From DATKMP01 sp035541775 (lineage in GTDB: Bacteria > Bacteroidota > Ignavibacteria > UBA10030), in contig DATKMP010000210.1 in NCBI GenBank assembly GCA_035541775.1, forward strand, positions 1-29,833: DNA of 29,833 nt. Reading direction: 5' to 3'. The notes beneath the pieces are model-generated. The model was given only the letters and a program-made list of their open reading frames with translations, was not told where the DNA came from and searched no databases. The translations under genes were made by a program, and so were the position numbers. Positions 7,459 through 15,660 of the stretch are shown here, one piece after another (position 1 is the first letter of the stretch; every line of letters starts with the position of its first letter).

Positions 7459-8550
7459 ATGGCAGATTCAATGAATGATAGTGCCGAGCGGACTGAGGAT
7501 GCCACTCCGAAAAAGCGGGAAGACACTCGCAACAAGGGAATGGTCGCCAAGAGTATGGAGATTAATTCTGCGTTGGTGATTTTCTTTGGCCTGCTGTTAT
7601 TGCAAGTCGCGAGCGGCGGCGTAATGCAACATATTATGAGCGTATCGAAACTGTTGTTCGGTCAAGCAGCATCGATTCAGATTAATACGACAAACATTCA
7701 GCAATTCGCTTCGTCTGAAATTCTTTCATTCCTCATGGCGATTGGCCCGCTGTTGTTAGGATTTTTAATTATTGGATTGATCGGAAGTGCCAGTCAAGCG
7801 GGATTTCATTTTTCCGTACAAGCGCTTGAACCCAAATGGAATAAATTCAATCCTGTGTCGGCACTCAAATCGACTTTTGTTTCGAAACGGTCGATGGTCG
7901 AGATGATTAAAAATTTATTGAAAGTCGTTTTGGTCGGATGGGTCGCATATTATTCCATTTCATCTTCCGTCGAAGATTCAGTCGAGTTGATCGACGGCGA
8001 CGTCGGCAATATTGTTTCGTTTCTGATCAGTGCTGTGATGCATGCGGGTTTAAAAATCGGCCTTGCGTTTGTTGTGCTTGCAGCGTTCGATTATTTGTAT
8101 CAGCGCTATGAGTTTGAGCAACAAATAAAGATGACCAAAGAAGAAGTGAAAGAAGAAACGAAAATGCAAGAAGGCGATCCGCAAATCAAAGGTCGCGTGC
8201 GTTCGATTCAACGGCAAATTGCGTACAAACGGATGATGCAGGATGTCCCCAAGGCGGATGTTGTGGTGACCAACCCGACACACTTTGCGGTTGCATTAAA
8301 ATACGATGCGCCCAAAATGCAAGCGCCGACCGTTGTTGCGAAAGGCGCCGATTTGGTTGCGCAGCGCATCAAAGCCATTGCCGCGGAGCACAATATCCCG
8401 GTTGTTGAAGATAAAATGCTTGCACGAACTTTATTTAAGTCTGTCGATGTCGGCGAACAAATACCGGAAAAATTGTTCCAGGCGGTCGCACAAGTGCTTG
8501 CCTACATTTATCGAATGAAAAATTCCCGAAAACAACTTGCGATGAATTAA
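7459..8550 (+). CDS. flhB: Flagellar export specificity switch FlhB
   Basis: FlhB is the membrane export component that changes substrate from rod/hook to filament proteins after self-cleavage. The 363-residue length is normal. The N-terminus has the family signature ERTEDATPKKREDTRNKG, followed by four membrane helices to about residue 215. The cytoplasmic part carries the autocleavage site NPTH (N272-P273-T274-H275), followed by FAVALKYD and the terminal VVEDKMLARTLFKSVDVGEQ block. All cleavage residues are intact, so hook-length switching should work normally. The ATG at 7459 directly follows the fliR stop. Confidence 0.98.
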   Translation: MADSMNDSAERTEDATPKKREDTRNKGMVAKSMEINSALVIFFGLLLLQVASGGVMQHIMSVSKLLFGQAASIQINTTNIQQFASSEILSFLMAIGPLLLGFLIIGLIGSASQAGFHFSVQALEPKWNKFNPVSALKSTFVSKRSMVEMIKNLLKVVLVGWVAYYSISSSVEDSVELIDGDVGNIVSFLISAVMHAGLKIGLAFVVLAAFDYLYQRYEFEQQIKMTKEEVKEETKMQEGDPQIKGRVRSIQRQIAYKRMMQDVPKADVVVTNPTHFAVALKYDAPKMQAPTVVAKGADLVAQRIKAIAAEHNIPVVEDKMLARTLFKSVDVGEQIPEKLFQAVAQVLAYIYRMKNSRKQLAMN

Positions 8551-8553
8551 ACT

Positions 8554-10656
8554 GTGAATACCATAGTAGGAAATAATAAATCGAACGGTCAAGGCGCATC
8601 GATCTTAACGACACTGCAATCGAATACCGATTTGTTGCTGGCTGGCGGTGTGATCCTAATTCTTGCACTGCTCATTATACCGCTGCCGGCGTTTTTATTA
8701 GATGTTTTGCTGGCGTTGAATATTACCGTAGCCATTCTCATTCTGATGGTTTCCTTGTATATCACCAGTCCGTTAGAGCTATCCGTTTTCCCGGGATTGT
8801 TGCTGATTCTGACGATGTTCCGATTGTCGCTGAATGTCGCTTCAACACGATTAATTCTTGGCGAAGGATATGCCGGCGAAGTGATTAACGCATTCGGTTC
8901 GTTTGTGGTCAAAGGCAATTATGTTGTCGGCTTCGTCATTTTTATCATTCTTATTCTCATTCAATTTATCGTCATCGTGAAAGGCGCGGGACGTATTTCG
9001 GAAGTTGCGGCGCGATTCACATTAGATGCCATGCCCGGCAAACAAATGGCCATCGATGCAGACATGAATGCCGGACTGATTACAGAATTAGAAGCGCGTG
9101 AACGCCGTGCATCCATTGCACGCGAGGCAGAATTTTTTGGAGCGATGGATGGCGCCAGCAAGTTTGTCCGCGGCGATGCTATTGCCGGATTGCTTATTAA
9201 TGTTGTGAATATCGTCGGTGGATTTATTATCGGTGTTGCGCAACGCGGACTGTCTTTTACCGATGCACTTCACGCATATACCTTGTTGACAGTCGGCGAT
9301 GGCTTGGTTACACAAATTCCTGCGCTTGTCATTGCTACGGCATCCGGCATGGTTGTCACGCGCAGCGGCTCAGGCAATCAGTTGGATATCGATGTGCGAA
9401 AGCAAGTCTTTGGGCGTCCCAAAGCAATGTTGATTGCTGCCGGTACATTAGTATTATTTGCCATCGTACCCGGACTGCCGACTATTCCCTTTCTTATGCT
9501 TGGCGGACTTGCCGGTTCTCTCGGGTATGTCAATTTAAAAAATGAAAAGAAAGAACAGGATTCGAAGAAAGAAACGGCAGTAGTTCCTGCGGAAAAGAAA
9601 GAAGAACGCGTCGAAGATTATGTTCAAGTCGATACCTTGGAATTGGAGATCGGATACGGATTGATTTCGTTGGTTGATGAAACTCATGGCGGCGATTTGT
9701 TTAATCGTATAACCAATGTACGCAAACAGCTTGCGTTGGAATTGGGTATCGTCATTCCACCGATTCGCGTGCGAGATAATTTGCAACTGGATTCCACACA
9801 GTATGTCATGAAAATTCGTGGAAACATTGTTGCAACCGAGCGATTAATGATGGATCGATTGCTGGCGATGAATTCTGGAATGGTGGAAGAACAAATTTCT
9901 GGGACGGAAATTAAAGAACCGGCGTTTGGGTTGCCTGCTGTCTGGATTCCTCTCCATGAGCGCGAACATGCAGAACTTGCGGGTTACACCGTGGTCGATC
10001 CGTCTTCCGTTCTTTCAACGCACTTGCAAGAAGTGCTGCGGCACAATGCAGACAAAATTTTAGGGCGTCAGGATACGAAGAAGCTCATCGAGAATTTGAA
10101 GAAAGATTATCCGGCTGTTGTGGAAGATTTGACGCCAGAATTGCTGCCGACCGGTTCCGTGCAAAAGGTGTTGCAAAATTTATTGCGTGAAGGAATTCCC
10201 ATTCGCGATCTGGTGACGATTCTTGAAGCGCTTGTGGACTATGCTCGTGTCACCAAAAATGTGGACGTGTTGACGGAATATGTCCGCCATGCCCTCTCCG
10301 ATACGATTGCGCGATTGTATGCCGATACAAAAGGCATTGTGCATGCAACCATGATGGGCGCACGATTGGAGCAGGTCGTTACGGCCGCACTGCAAAATCA
10401 GAAAGAAAACAGCCCGAGTCTCGGATTATCGCCGGCGATTATCGAAGCGATTCAAACCGGCATGACGGAAAATATTGAAACGGCAACGGCGGCGGGCTAT
10501 CTGCCTGTGGTGTTGTGTGCCGCAACCGTCCGTCCGTATTTTTATCGGCTCATTCATACAACATTTTCCACCGTGGCGGTGCTGTCGTTCACAGAATTAC
10601 CCGCTGAAACAGAAATCGAATTTATAGGCAAACTGGAGATAGAACATGCAAATTAA
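8554..10656 (+). CDS. flhA: Flagellar export-gate protein FlhA
   Basis: FlhA is the large ring of the export gate; it couples proton flow to export and binds chaperone-substrate complexes. The 700-residue product has about eight membrane helices (30-320), with the FHIPEP-loop block RISEVAARFTLDAMPGKQ then MAIDADMNAGLI, followed by a charged linker (about 330-355, rich in KKE) and a cytoplasmic domain from about 360 to the end. Start is GTG at 8554, three bases after flhB; it keeps a normal-length N-terminus. The last 11 bases overlap the ATG of flhF, giving flhA-flhF coupling as in many flagellar operons. Confidence 0.98.
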   Translation: MNTIVGNNKSNGQGASILTTLQSNTDLLLAGGVILILALLIIPLPAFLLDVLLALNITVAILILMVSLYITSPLELSVFPGLLLILTMFRLSLNVASTRLILGEGYAGEVINAFGSFVVKGNYVVGFVIFIILILIQFIVIVKGAGRISEVAARFTLDAMPGKQMAIDADMNAGLITELEARERRASIAREAEFFGAMDGASKFVRGDAIAGLLINVVNIVGGFIIGVAQRGLSFTDALHAYTLLTVGDGLVTQIPALVIATASGMVVTRSGSGNQLDIDVRKQVFGRPKAMLIAAGTLVLFAIVPGLPTIPFLMLGGLAGSLGYVNLKNEKKEQDSKKETAVVPAEKKEERVEDYVQVDTLELEIGYGLISLVDETHGGDLFNRITNVRKQLALELGIVIPPIRVRDNLQLDSTQYVMKIRGNIVATERLMMDRLLAMNSGMVEEQISGTEIKEPAFGLPAVWIPLHEREHAELAGYTVVDPSSVLSTHLQEVLRHNADKILGRQDTKKLIENLKKDYPAVVEDLTPELLPTGSVQKVLQNLLREGIPIRDLVTILEALVDYARVTKNVDVLTEYVRHALSDTIARLYADTKGIVHATMMGARLEQVVTAALQNQKENSPSLGLSPAIIEAIQTGMTENIETATAAGYLPVVLCAATVRPYFYRLIHTTFSTVAVLSFTELPAETEIEFIGKLEIEHAN

Positions 10657-11908
10657 AAAATTTGTCGGCGCAACTTTGAAAGAAGCAACGGATCGGATGA
10701 AAGCCGAACTCGGTTCCGATGCTATTGTCCTCAATACGCGGAAGGTATCCACCAATCGCTTTCTGAATTTTTTAGGAAAGGATATGCTGGAAATTACAGC
10801 AGCCATCGACGAACATCCGGCGCAAACTGGGAAGCCGGCAGCAAAAAATATGGATAAATTTTCGTACGCCTTTCGTCAAGCGCGCGAAGCGTACGGCGGC
10901 AATACCGCGCAGCCGAAAACGACCGTCGATGAATTGAATGCGATTGTACAAAAATCTTCCGAACGCCGAGCAACGAACGAAGAAAGTTCTCGCGTTTCGT
11001 TTTCAAAATCCAGCGCCGATGTTGAAATATTGAAAAATGAAATGGAAGAAATGCGCAGCATGTTGTCGCAAATTGCCGACCATCTGAAATATGCAAAGAT
11101 GCCTGCCTTGCCGGTACATCTTCAACAGGCGTTCATCAATCTTATCAACAACGACGTAGAAGAAACCATCGCAGCGGACTTGATTCAAGCCGTATATGGA
11201 AAATTGAATGAAGAACAGTTGGAAGATAAAGAAACAGTCGAGAAAACACTCCTGGCAGAAATTGCAAAATATTTTCACGCCGCACCCATCGCAGAAGAAA
11301 AAGGGAAACGCGCCCACATCGTTGCGGTGGTTGGTCCAACAGGAGTTGGTAAAACTACAACGATTGCCAAGCTTGCAGCAATTCATAAATTACTGCATCA
11401 TCAAAATGTCGGATTGATTACGGCCGATACCTATCGCATCGGCGCCATCGAGCAACTGCGGACGTTTGCCGGCATTGCGGATATTCCGATGCAAGTTGTG
11501 TACAAGTCAACGGAAATGCCGGAAGTGCTGAAAACATTTCGGAAAAAAGATATTGTTTTTATCGACACCGTCGGCAGAAGCCAGCATGCCAAAAAAGAAC
11601 TTGCCGAGTTGCGCCGCTTTTTAGATGCAGCTTCGCCCGATGAAATTCATCTTGTTCTGAATGCGTCTTCCGGGCGCAACACCTTGCTGGATGTCGTTGA
11701 ACGCTTCAAGCCATTTAAACCCAACCGGCTGTTGGTTTCCAAGATCGATGAAGCGCTTGCCCTGGGCGGTTTGGTGAGCGTAATGAAAAAATATGAGTTG
11801 CCCATTTCGTATCTCACGACCGGGCAAGTAGTGCCGGATGATATTATGACTGTGGAACCGTTGCGGCTTGCCGGCATGATTAATAACGGAGCGATTGCTC
11901 ATGCGTGA
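10646..11908 (+). CDS. flhF: SRP-type GTPase FlhF (flagellar placement)
   Basis: FlhF is an SRP-family GTPase that marks the site of flagellum assembly, mostly polar. The 420-residue product has the N-terminal KKFVGATLKEATDRMKAELG block, a variable middle and the NG GTPase core. Visible motifs are the P-loop VAVVGPTGVGKTTT (226-239), ITADTYRIGAIEQLRTFA, IDTVGRSQ (DTxGR, G3) and VSKIDEALALGGL (G4, normally TKLDE). The threonine of TKLDE is a serine here, a tolerated change. The ATG overlaps the end of flhA. With flhG downstream it suggests a defined flagellum position and number. Confidence 0.97.
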   Translation: MQIKKFVGATLKEATDRMKAELGSDAIVLNTRKVSTNRFLNFLGKDMLEITAAIDEHPAQTGKPAAKNMDKFSYAFRQAREAYGGNTAQPKTTVDELNAIVQKSSERRATNEESSRVSFSKSSADVEILKNEMEEMRSMLSQIADHLKYAKMPALPVHLQQAFINLINNDVEETIAADLIQAVYGKLNEEQLEDKETVEKTLLAEIAKYFHAAPIAEEKGKRAHIVAVVGPTGVGKTTTIAKLAAIHKLLHHQNVGLITADTYRIGAIEQLRTFAGIADIPMQVVYKSTEMPEVLKTFRKKDIVFIDTVGRSQHAKKELAELRRFLDAASPDEIHLVLNASSGRNTLLDVVERFKPFKPNRLLVSKIDEALALGGLVSVMKKYELPISYLTTGQVVPDDIMTVEPLRLAGMINNGAIAHA

Positions 11909-12752
11909 AGCGTACGTCATAGAAGATCAGGCGACACGACTGCGTGAAATTGCATTGCACGCTTCTCTCAAACAGCCGCGGCATAATCCGTTTGTCGTTG
12001 CGATTGCAAGCGGAAAAGGCGGCGTCGGAAAAAGTACCGTGGCGCTGAATACAGCAATTACGCTGAGCGATCTTGGCAATCGAGTATTGTTAATCGATGC
12101 AGACCACAATATGGGTAATTTGCACATTATGATCGGCGAAGCTCCTCGTTACAATCTTGCAGATGTTCTGCGCGGCGAACGCGACATCGAAGATGTGCTT
12201 CTTCATCCGTTGCCCCGTTTGGATATTTTGCCCGGGAATTCGGGAGATTTCAATTCTCCGCCGATGACCGAAGCGGCCATGAAGAATTTTTTGCACGATG
12301 TCAGAGCGCTTGAAACCGAGTATGACATAATATTGATCGATCTGTCTGCCGGCTTGTCTGGAAAAATTCTTGCGGCTTGCCTCGAAGCCGACGAAGCAAT
12401 TATTGTGACAAACGATCAGCCGACAGCCGTGATGGACGCATACGCCGTGATCAAGATGATTACAGCCCAGCAGCCGCAGCATGCCGTTTCGGTTGTGATG
12501 AGTGGTGCGGAATCTCCCATTGCGGCAGATGATGCGATGCGAAAGCTGCAGATAGCCGTCGAACATTTTCTTCATCGGAATATCCAATATCTCGGAACGA
12601 TTCCGTTCGATAAAAATTTACAGCGTGCCATTCAAGTTCAGGTGCCTCTTGTGAGGTTATATCCTTCATCGTCGGCAGCATTAAATGTTGCGGCGATTGC
12701 ACGTCAAATCGTAAAAAAAACAACAGTACATCAAACAGAAAGAACACTATGA
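11901..12752 (+). CDS. flhG: MinD-like ATPase FlhG (flagellar number regulator, FlhF activator)
   Basis: FlhG (FleN/YlxH) is a MinD/ParA-type ATPase that stimulates FlhF GTPase and limits flagellar number. The 283-residue product begins with the FlhF-activating segment DQATRLR (residues 9-15, matching the known DQAxxLR motif), then the deviant Walker A SGKGGVGKST (37-46), LIDADHNMGN and IILIDLSAGLS. I choose the ATG at 11901; a TTG two codons upstream (11895) is possible. It overlaps the flhF stop by 8 bases. The C-terminus lacks an obvious amphipathic membrane-targeting helix of the clear MinD kind, although the IARQIVKK segment may serve. Confidence 0.95.
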   Translation: MREAYVIEDQATRLREIALHASLKQPRHNPFVVAIASGKGGVGKSTVALNTAITLSDLGNRVLLIDADHNMGNLHIMIGEAPRYNLADVLRGERDIEDVLLHPLPRLDILPGNSGDFNSPPMTEAAMKNFLHDVRALETEYDIILIDLSAGLSGKILAACLEADEAIIVTNDQPTAVMDAYAVIKMITAQQPQHAVSVVMSGAESPIAADDAMRKLQIAVEHFLHRNIQYLGTIPFDKNLQRAIQVQVPLVRLYPSSSAALNVAAIARQIVKKTTVHQTERTL

Positions 12753-12991
12753 ACAAACTTATTTTTCAAATCGGAATGTTATCCTTTTTTGTGACGTCGG
12801 TAGTCTTCGGGCTTCAAGGGTTTTCGTTGTTCGATACGATCAGTCGCGCGTTTATCATTTTCATCGGCGTCGAATTGATCGGAACATTTTTACTGACAGT
12901 GCTTTCATGGTTCTCGATGGAAGGAAAAGATAAATCAAAATTATCCGAAGCAAATGTCAACGAGCCGACCATCGCAGCGAAGAAAAGCTAA
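12749..12991 (+). CDS. Small two-helix membrane protein between flhG and fliA
   Basis: An 80-residue protein I do not recognise. It has two hydrophobic helices (about 5-26, IGMLSFFVTSVVFGLQ; about 33-58, FIIFIGVELIGTFLLTVLSW) and a short charged tail of about 20 residues. The ATG shares ATGA with the flhG stop, so translation is coupled, and the tail ends 14 bases before fliA. Coupling on both sides makes it a real gene rather than chance. The location in the flhF-flhG-fliA run suggests a membrane-located helper of flagellar placement or sigma control, but nothing in the sequence proves this. Confidence 0.75.
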   Translation: MNKLIFQIGMLSFFVTSVVFGLQGFSLFDTISRAFIIFIGVELIGTFLLTVLSWFSMEGKDKSKLSEANVNEPTIAAKKS

Positions 12992-13005
12992 GGTGCACGT
13001 ACTGA

Positions 13006-13761
13006 ATGCGTGTTATGATGCAAACGACTCAAGAAAAACAAAATTCGCTTCAGCCAGATGCGTTATCGGCCGAGAAGCGCCCGCTGTTTTTCCAAAATCT
13101 CAATTTGGTAGGATATGTTGTGCACAAGATGATAGGATTCGGCAATGCACCTCAGCCGCTGGAACAATCCGACTTGATACAATTGGGCATGATCGGATTG
13201 TTGGATGCTGTTGATCGGTTCGACCCGAACCGCGGCGTGCAATTTCAAACCTATGCTGTGAGCAGAATTCGTGGAACCATTCAAGATGAATTACGAAAAC
13301 TTGATTGGATTCCGAGGTCAGTCCGAAAAATTGAGCGCGAGCAAAATGCAAAATTACAAGTAATTGAAAATCAAGCAAATGTCAATGAATCGCATGAAGA
13401 AATTGCCCAGCGGCTTTCGATGACGATGGATGAGTATCGAAACATGCTCGATCGGGCAACGGGCGTTCTCTCCGAACGCATCGTTGGACTGGATGAAGAT
13501 GATGACTCCAATGATTCATTAGCGACAGGAAAAGAATCTGATCCTTTTGAACAACTGAGTCAGGCGCAAGTTCGCGAAGAAGTGTTTAATGCGATCGAAC
13601 AATTGCCAGCACGAGATCGGTTGGTCTTGGTGCTCTATTATTATGAAGAATTAACCTTTAAAGAAATCGCCCGCGTTTTAAATATTTCGGAATCGCGAGC
13701 ATCCCAAATCCACACAACCGTGATTGAATACTTGCGGCAAACCTTAAAGGAGTTGCAATGA
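13006..13761 (+). CDS. fliA: Flagellar sigma factor FliA (sigma-28)
   Basis: FliA directs RNA polymerase to late flagellar genes (filament, stators, chemotaxis). The 251-residue product has region 2 with SDLIQLGMIGLLDAVDRFD and FQTYAVSRIRGTIQDELRK, the sigma-28 mark DWIPRSVR, region 3 around NESHEEIAQRLSMT, and region 4 from about 190 (NAIEQLPARDRLVLVLYYY, then the helix-turn-helix ...ISESRASQIH). The ATG at 13006 lies ten bases after AAGGTG; ATG codons at 13015 and 13018 are alternatives. Its stop overlaps the start of the HDOD/region-4-like gene. No anti-sigma FlgM is visible in the window. Confidence 0.97.
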   Translation: MRVMMQTTQEKQNSLQPDALSAEKRPLFFQNLNLVGYVVHKMIGFGNAPQPLEQSDLIQLGMIGLLDAVDRFDPNRGVQFQTYAVSRIRGTIQDELRKLDWIPRSVRKIEREQNAKLQVIENQANVNESHEEIAQRLSMTMDEYRNMLDRATGVLSERIVGLDEDDDSNDSLATGKESDPFEQLSQAQVREEVFNAIEQLPARDRLVLVLYYYEELTFKEIARVLNISESRASQIHTTVIEYLRQTLKELQ

Positions 13762-14786
13762 CACAGCACCAGAGACAAGATATGCAGCCGGAAATGGTCG
13801 GCGTTGCAAAAGAAATTGTTAAATTGGTCAACTCATCTACCACGCATATCAATCAATTAAGTGCAGTGTTGACCAAAGAGCCGACCTTGATGAAAAGCAT
13901 CTTGCACAAAGCCAATGCTCCTGTGTACGGATTGCGTGACCGCGTGCAGGATTTGAATCTTGCGATCGTGCTCTTAGGGTTTGATGTATTAAAAAAAACG
14001 GTTGCCAGCGCATTAGTTCATGATGCACTGCGCAAAATTGTGGATACTTTTTCCAAATATGACGATTTTTGGCATCATTCCCTGAGTACGGCATTTGTTG
14101 GTCGTGCTTTGGCCATGGAAACGTGTGCTTGTAATCCCACCGATGCCTTTGTTGCAGGACTGTTGCATGATATTGGACACTTGGTGAAACAAATGACACA
14201 GCCGGAGTTTGAAAGGGAATTATTTTCTGCCAATCTCTTGGCAAGCACAACCCAGCATGAAGAACTTGGCTCATTTTTAGCAAAACAATGGGAAATAACG
14301 GATGGAATTGCCGAAGCTATACGGTTTCACCATCAGCCGGAGCAGGCGCCTACGCAAAAAGCACTGGCATCCATTGTGCATCTTTCTGATCAGTTGAGTT
14401 TGGAATTAAGCCATGGTGCAGTTCATGAAGGAACCGCACTGCCGTTGAATAATTTTGCATGTGCCTTGTTGGGCATAACTAAAGACGATATGACGAATTT
14501 GGAAAATACACCCTTATTAGAGTCGTTGCGTGCAACGGCAAAAGAATCAATCGGAGAAGATTTTTCAAAGATGGTCAAGACGACTATTCTCAATGCGTTG
14601 ACAGAATTGCCGGATCAAGAAAAAATTGTTATCGCATTGCGATATTATGACGGTTTGAATTATCGTGATATTGGACAGTTGTGTGGTTATGAAGCCAAAA
14701 CTGCCCAGATGCTGCATGATCAGGCATTTCAACGGATCAAAAAAATGTTTGTGCCAGAAAGTTACGACGGAGAACCTGCGTCATGA
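13758..14786 (+). CDS. HDOD protein with a sigma region 4-like C-terminal domain (HDOD-3)
   Basis: A 342-residue protein. Residues about 10-210 are an HDOD domain that keeps a canonical HD pair (H137-D138, in GLLHDIGH), the QHEELGSFLAKQWEI block and FHH near the end. From about 276 to 333 it looks like sigma-70-family region 4: NALTELPDQEKIVIALRYY (279-297) matches NAIEQLPARDRLVLVLYYY of FliA (195-213), and the alignment continues without a gap to a shared His (H320 against H236), with 12 of 42 positions identical by hand. The residues of the supposed recognition helix differ from FliA. ATGA overlap with fliA means both are made from one message. Proposed role, as inference only: modulating sigma-28 activity by acting as a region-4 mimic. 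It could instead be an ordinary HTH. Confidence 0.8.
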   Translation: MTQHQRQDMQPEMVGVAKEIVKLVNSSTTHINQLSAVLTKEPTLMKSILHKANAPVYGLRDRVQDLNLAIVLLGFDVLKKTVASALVHDALRKIVDTFSKYDDFWHHSLSTAFVGRALAMETCACNPTDAFVAGLLHDIGHLVKQMTQPEFERELFSANLLASTTQHEELGSFLAKQWEITDGIAEAIRFHHQPEQAPTQKALASIVHLSDQLSLELSHGAVHEGTALPLNNFACALLGITKDDMTNLENTPLLESLRATAKESIGEDFSKMVKTTILNALTELPDQEKIVIALRYYDGLNYRDIGQLCGYEAKTAQMLHDQAFQRIKKMFVPESYDGEPAS

Positions 14787-15658
14787 TCACTCCCGAACAA
14801 ATACGTGAACGCGTCAAAACAATCATCCAGCTTCCGGCATTGCCGGCGGTCGCGATGGAAGTGGTAGATCTGGTCGATAATCCTAAAACAAGTGCCTCGA
14901 AACTTGGTCGGGTCATTTCGTCTGATCAAGCGTTGACGGCAAAAGTTTTAAAGATTGCCAATTCGCCGTTCTACGGCTTCCCAAAAAAAATATCGACTAT
15001 TGATTTTGCTATCATCGTGCTCGGATTCGATGCATTAAAAGAAATTGTCATCAGCATTTCGTTGGTGAGTTCGCTGCAAAAAAAATCCGATATGTACTTT
15101 AACGCAAAAACCTTCTGGGATCATTCTATCTCGACAGGTGTTATCGGACGCAAACTTGCGCATGATCTTGGTTACCGAATAAGTGGCGAAGTCTTTGTCG
15201 CCGGTTTGTTGCACGATATGGGGCTCTCTGCTCTTCATCGATACTTCAATGGCGAGTTCGTTCGCATTGTCGATATCGCCCATGAATCTGATTTGAGTAT
15301 TCTGGAAGCTGAAGAAAGCGTACTCGGCGTAACGCATGCCGAAGTCGGCGGATGGCTGGCGGAGCGATGGAATTTACCGGAACAGCTTATTGAAGCCATC
15401 TCGTTGCATCACGCACCTTCCAAGGCAAAAGTCAACAAAGAATTGGTTGCGTTAGTCCATTGCGCAGATGTGTTAGCTTGGCGCTTGGATGAAAAAAAGG
15501 AATTGTTTGAAAAAGGAATCGAATTCGATCCGGCTGCCTTGGAATTGCTTCGGTTGAATGATGAATATACGTTAAGCAGTTATATCGAGCAGTACCGGGG
15601 CACACTCCAAAACGATATTGAACAAGCGACCTCGTATTCGAAAGTGGCGGGAGCATAA
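14783..15658 (+). CDS. HDOD-domain signalling protein (HDOD-4)
   Basis: A 291-residue stand-alone HDOD protein. It begins ITPEQIRERVKTIIQLPALPAVA (in part), a classic HDOD opening, followed by VISSDQALTAKVLKIANSPFYG, the intact HD pair H144-D145 in GLLHDMG, THAEVGGWLAERWNLP and SLHH. No extra domain is evident apart from a polar C-terminus. It overlaps the previous gene by ATGA and is followed after two bases by a histidine kinase, a frequent HDOD-kinase neighbourhood. Unlike HDOD-1 and HDOD-2 it keeps the HD residues, so residual metal binding cannot be excluded. Its target is unknown; a scaffold or sensor role in motility signalling is likely. Confidence 0.88.
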   Translation: MITPEQIRERVKTIIQLPALPAVAMEVVDLVDNPKTSASKLGRVISSDQALTAKVLKIANSPFYGFPKKISTIDFAIIVLGFDALKEIVISISLVSSLQKKSDMYFNAKTFWDHSISTGVIGRKLAHDLGYRISGEVFVAGLLHDMGLSALHRYFNGEFVRIVDIAHESDLSILEAEESVLGVTHAEVGGWLAERWNLPEQLIEAISLHHAPSKAKVNKELVALVHCADVLAWRLDEKKELFEKGIEFDPAALELLRLNDEYTLSSYIEQYRGTLQNDIEQATSYSKVAGA

Positions 15659-15660
15659 GG

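Noticed and set aside
12090..12587. Minus-strand open frame of 165 codons inside flhG
   Set aside because: It is antisense to conserved FlhG motifs and its translation is rich in His, Arg and Cys, without family resemblance.
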